A stretch of DNA of 64,000 nt from Streptomyces sp. Root431 (GTDB lineage Bacteria; Actinomycetota; Actinomycetes; Streptomycetales; Streptomycetaceae): assembly GCF_001426585.1 (NCBI RefSeq), contig NZ_LMEI01000002.1, positions 429-64,428 of the forward strand, in the 5' to 3' direction. Below, piece after piece: positions 63,190-64,000 of the stretch (positions are counted from its first letter, which is position 1; the number at the start of each line of letters is the position of its first letter). The position numbers were made by a program, and so were the translations under genes. The notes under the pieces were generated by a model. It was not told the DNA's origin. It ran no database searches and was given only the letters and a program-made list of their open reading frames with translations.

Positions 63190-64000
63190 ATGAAGCTCCG
63201 AACGGTGTTGTGCGCGACCGTGGCCGCACTCGTCGCGTGTACGGGCACGGTGGCCGCGGGCCCCGCGCCGTCGACCGGCCTCGATCGCGCGGCGCTGCGG
63301 TCCGCCCTGGACGGTGTCCACCACGCGGGTGTCCCGGGGGTGTTCGCCGAGGTACGCGACACCGGCCGGACCTGGCGCGGCGCTTCCGGGGTCGCCGACG
63401 TCCGGACCGGCCGTCCCGTCGCCGCGGACATGCGGCAGCGCGTCGGCAGCATCACCAAGACCTTCACCGCCGCCGCCGTCATGCAGCAGGTCGAGCAGGG
63501 CCGTATCCGGCTCGACGCGCCGATCGGCGGCTATCTGCCGCGGCTGGTGCCGGGGGAGCGGGGCATGAGGATCACGGTCCGGATGCTCCTGAACAACACC
63601 AGCGGCATCCCCGACTACATCCCCTACGCGTTCCCGTCGCTCGGGGCTTTCCCCTCCCTGCCGGACGTCACGACCGAGAGCCTCGACGACAACCGGTTCA
63701 GGGAGTTCCGCCCGGAGGAGCTGATCGCGATGGGCCTCGCGGCGCCTCCCGCCGGTGAGCCCGGCGCCCTTCCGGGGGTGTACTCGAACAGCAACTGGCT
63801 GATCCTCGGTGAGCTCCTGGAGGAGGTGACCGGCACTCGGGCGGAGGAGTACATCACCCGGAACGTCATCGAGCGCGCCGGCCTCCGGCACACCGTCTTC
63901 CCGACCGGCACGCGCATCCAGGGACCGCACGCGCGGATGTACGAGGCCTTCTACGGACTCATCGACCCGCCGCGCGACTACAGCGTCTACAACATGTCCT
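63190..64000 (+). CDS. Secreted serine hydrolase, class C beta-lactamase / D-alanyl-D-alanine carboxypeptidase family, 3' end outside the window
   Basis: 270 codons are visible and the frame is still open at base 64000. A signal peptide (MKLRTVLCATVAALVACTGT...AAG) precedes the domain. The active-site SxxK is SITK within RQRVGSITKTFTAAAV, and the second motif YxN is YSN in PGVYSNSNWLILGELLEE; NNTSGIPDY is the usual loop before it. The final HxG motif would lie beyond the window. Close relatives are DD-carboxypeptidases, esterases or beta-lactamases, and sequence alone does not separate them. ATG 63190 is preceded by GAAGGA. Confidence 0.88.
   Translation, partial: MKLRTVLCATVAALVACTGTVAAGPAPSTGLDRAALRSALDGVHHAGVPGVFAEVRDTGRTWRGASGVADVRTGRPVAADMRQRVGSITKTFTAAAVMQQVEQGRIRLDAPIGGYLPRLVPGERGMRITVRMLLNNTSGIPDYIPYAFPSLGAFPSLPDVTTESLDDNRFREFRPEELIAMGLAAPPAGEPGALPGVYSNSNWLILGELLEEVTGTRAEEYITRNVIERAGLRHTVFPTGTRIQGPHARMYEAFYGLIDPPRDYSVYNMS

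Noticed and set aside
1..64000. Prophage, insertion sequence or other mobile element
   Set aside because: No transposase, integrase, phage structural gene, att-like duplication or shift in codon use was seen; the gene set looks like core chromosome.

Overview
The window is a stretch of Streptomyces chromosome. The evidence is the very high G+C with strong third-position G/C bias, GTG starts and leaderless promoters, and marker loci recognised by sequence: the afsQ1/afsQ2/sigQ cluster, an AccA2/PccB/AccE acyl-CoA carboxylase set, a class III adenylate cyclase next to BirA, a class F sortase and many small secreted proteins. Gene order resembles the S. coelicolor SCO4869-SCO4931 core region as I remember it; this was not checked by alignment. 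I see no transposase, integrase, tRNA, rRNA or CRISPR array.

Layout. 1-2.2 kb: the end of a B12-dependent acyl-CoA mutase, a LysE exporter and a MerR regulator. 2.2-9.5 kb: a divergent glycopolymer locus with a polysialyltransferase-like enzyme and a GT2 glycosyltransferase on the minus strand, and a putative glycosyltransferase, a CMP-nonulosonate synthetase fused to a HAD phosphatase, a NeuB-like synthase and a sialyltransferase-like protein on the plus strand. Together they look like a pathway for a nonulosonic acid (probably Kdn) cell-wall polymer. 9.6-10.8 kb: an M20 amidohydrolase. 11.2-18.2 kb: a BMP-type nucleoside ABC transporter (lipoprotein, ATPase, two permeases) with cytidine deaminase and thymidine phosphorylase. 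18.2-24.8 kb: a HAD hydrolase, a STAS protein, an ECF sigma factor, an L,D-transpeptidase, an MFS/LysR pair, an alpha/beta hydrolase-like protein and a secreted repeat protein. 25.0 kb: adenosine deaminase. 26.3-32.9 kb: small membrane and secreted proteins around the lipoprotein-afsQ2-afsQ1 / sigQ divergent locus. 33-37.6 kb: a TerD protein, then deoC with two aldehyde dehydrogenase genes. 37.9-41.0 kb: a surface protein, a class F sortase and a PH-domain protein. 41.2-44.1 kb: a PGM2-type phosphomutase and purine nucleoside phosphorylase. 44.4-47.6 kb: a gamma-glutamylcyclotransferase-like protein, an LpdA-type flavoprotein and a DeoR regulator. 47.7-56.9 kb: acyl-CoA carboxylase subunits and BirA, interspersed with Maf, a 42-residue membrane protein and a TetR/MFS pair. 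57-64 kb: adenylate cyclase, enoyl-CoA hydratase, a GAF-GGDEF protein, a PucR-like regulator, an esterase and a truncated class C beta-lactamase-like hydrolase.

The strongest unifying signal is not a gene. The palindrome CTACGCGCGTAG, or a one- or two-mismatch version, occurs six times, each time in the promoter of a nucleoside gene: bmpA, the nucleoside ABC operon, deoA, add, deoC-aldehyde dehydrogenases, and punA. These loci are spread over 33 kb but form one pathway: nucleoside import, deamination, phosphorolysis, pentose-phosphate isomerisation by the PGM2-like mutase, DeoC cleavage, then acetaldehyde oxidation. I infer a single repressor-controlled nucleoside salvage regulon.

Other notable points: the NeuA-HAD and NeuB genes share one frame with no stop between them; the nucleoside ABC ATPase lacks an ordinary start codon downstream of its operator; a conserved-looking aldehyde dehydrogenase lacks its catalytic half; two sites match the AfsQ1 consensus, one in front of a likely sortase substrate; and a nested palindrome of about 220 bp separates punA from the mutase gene.
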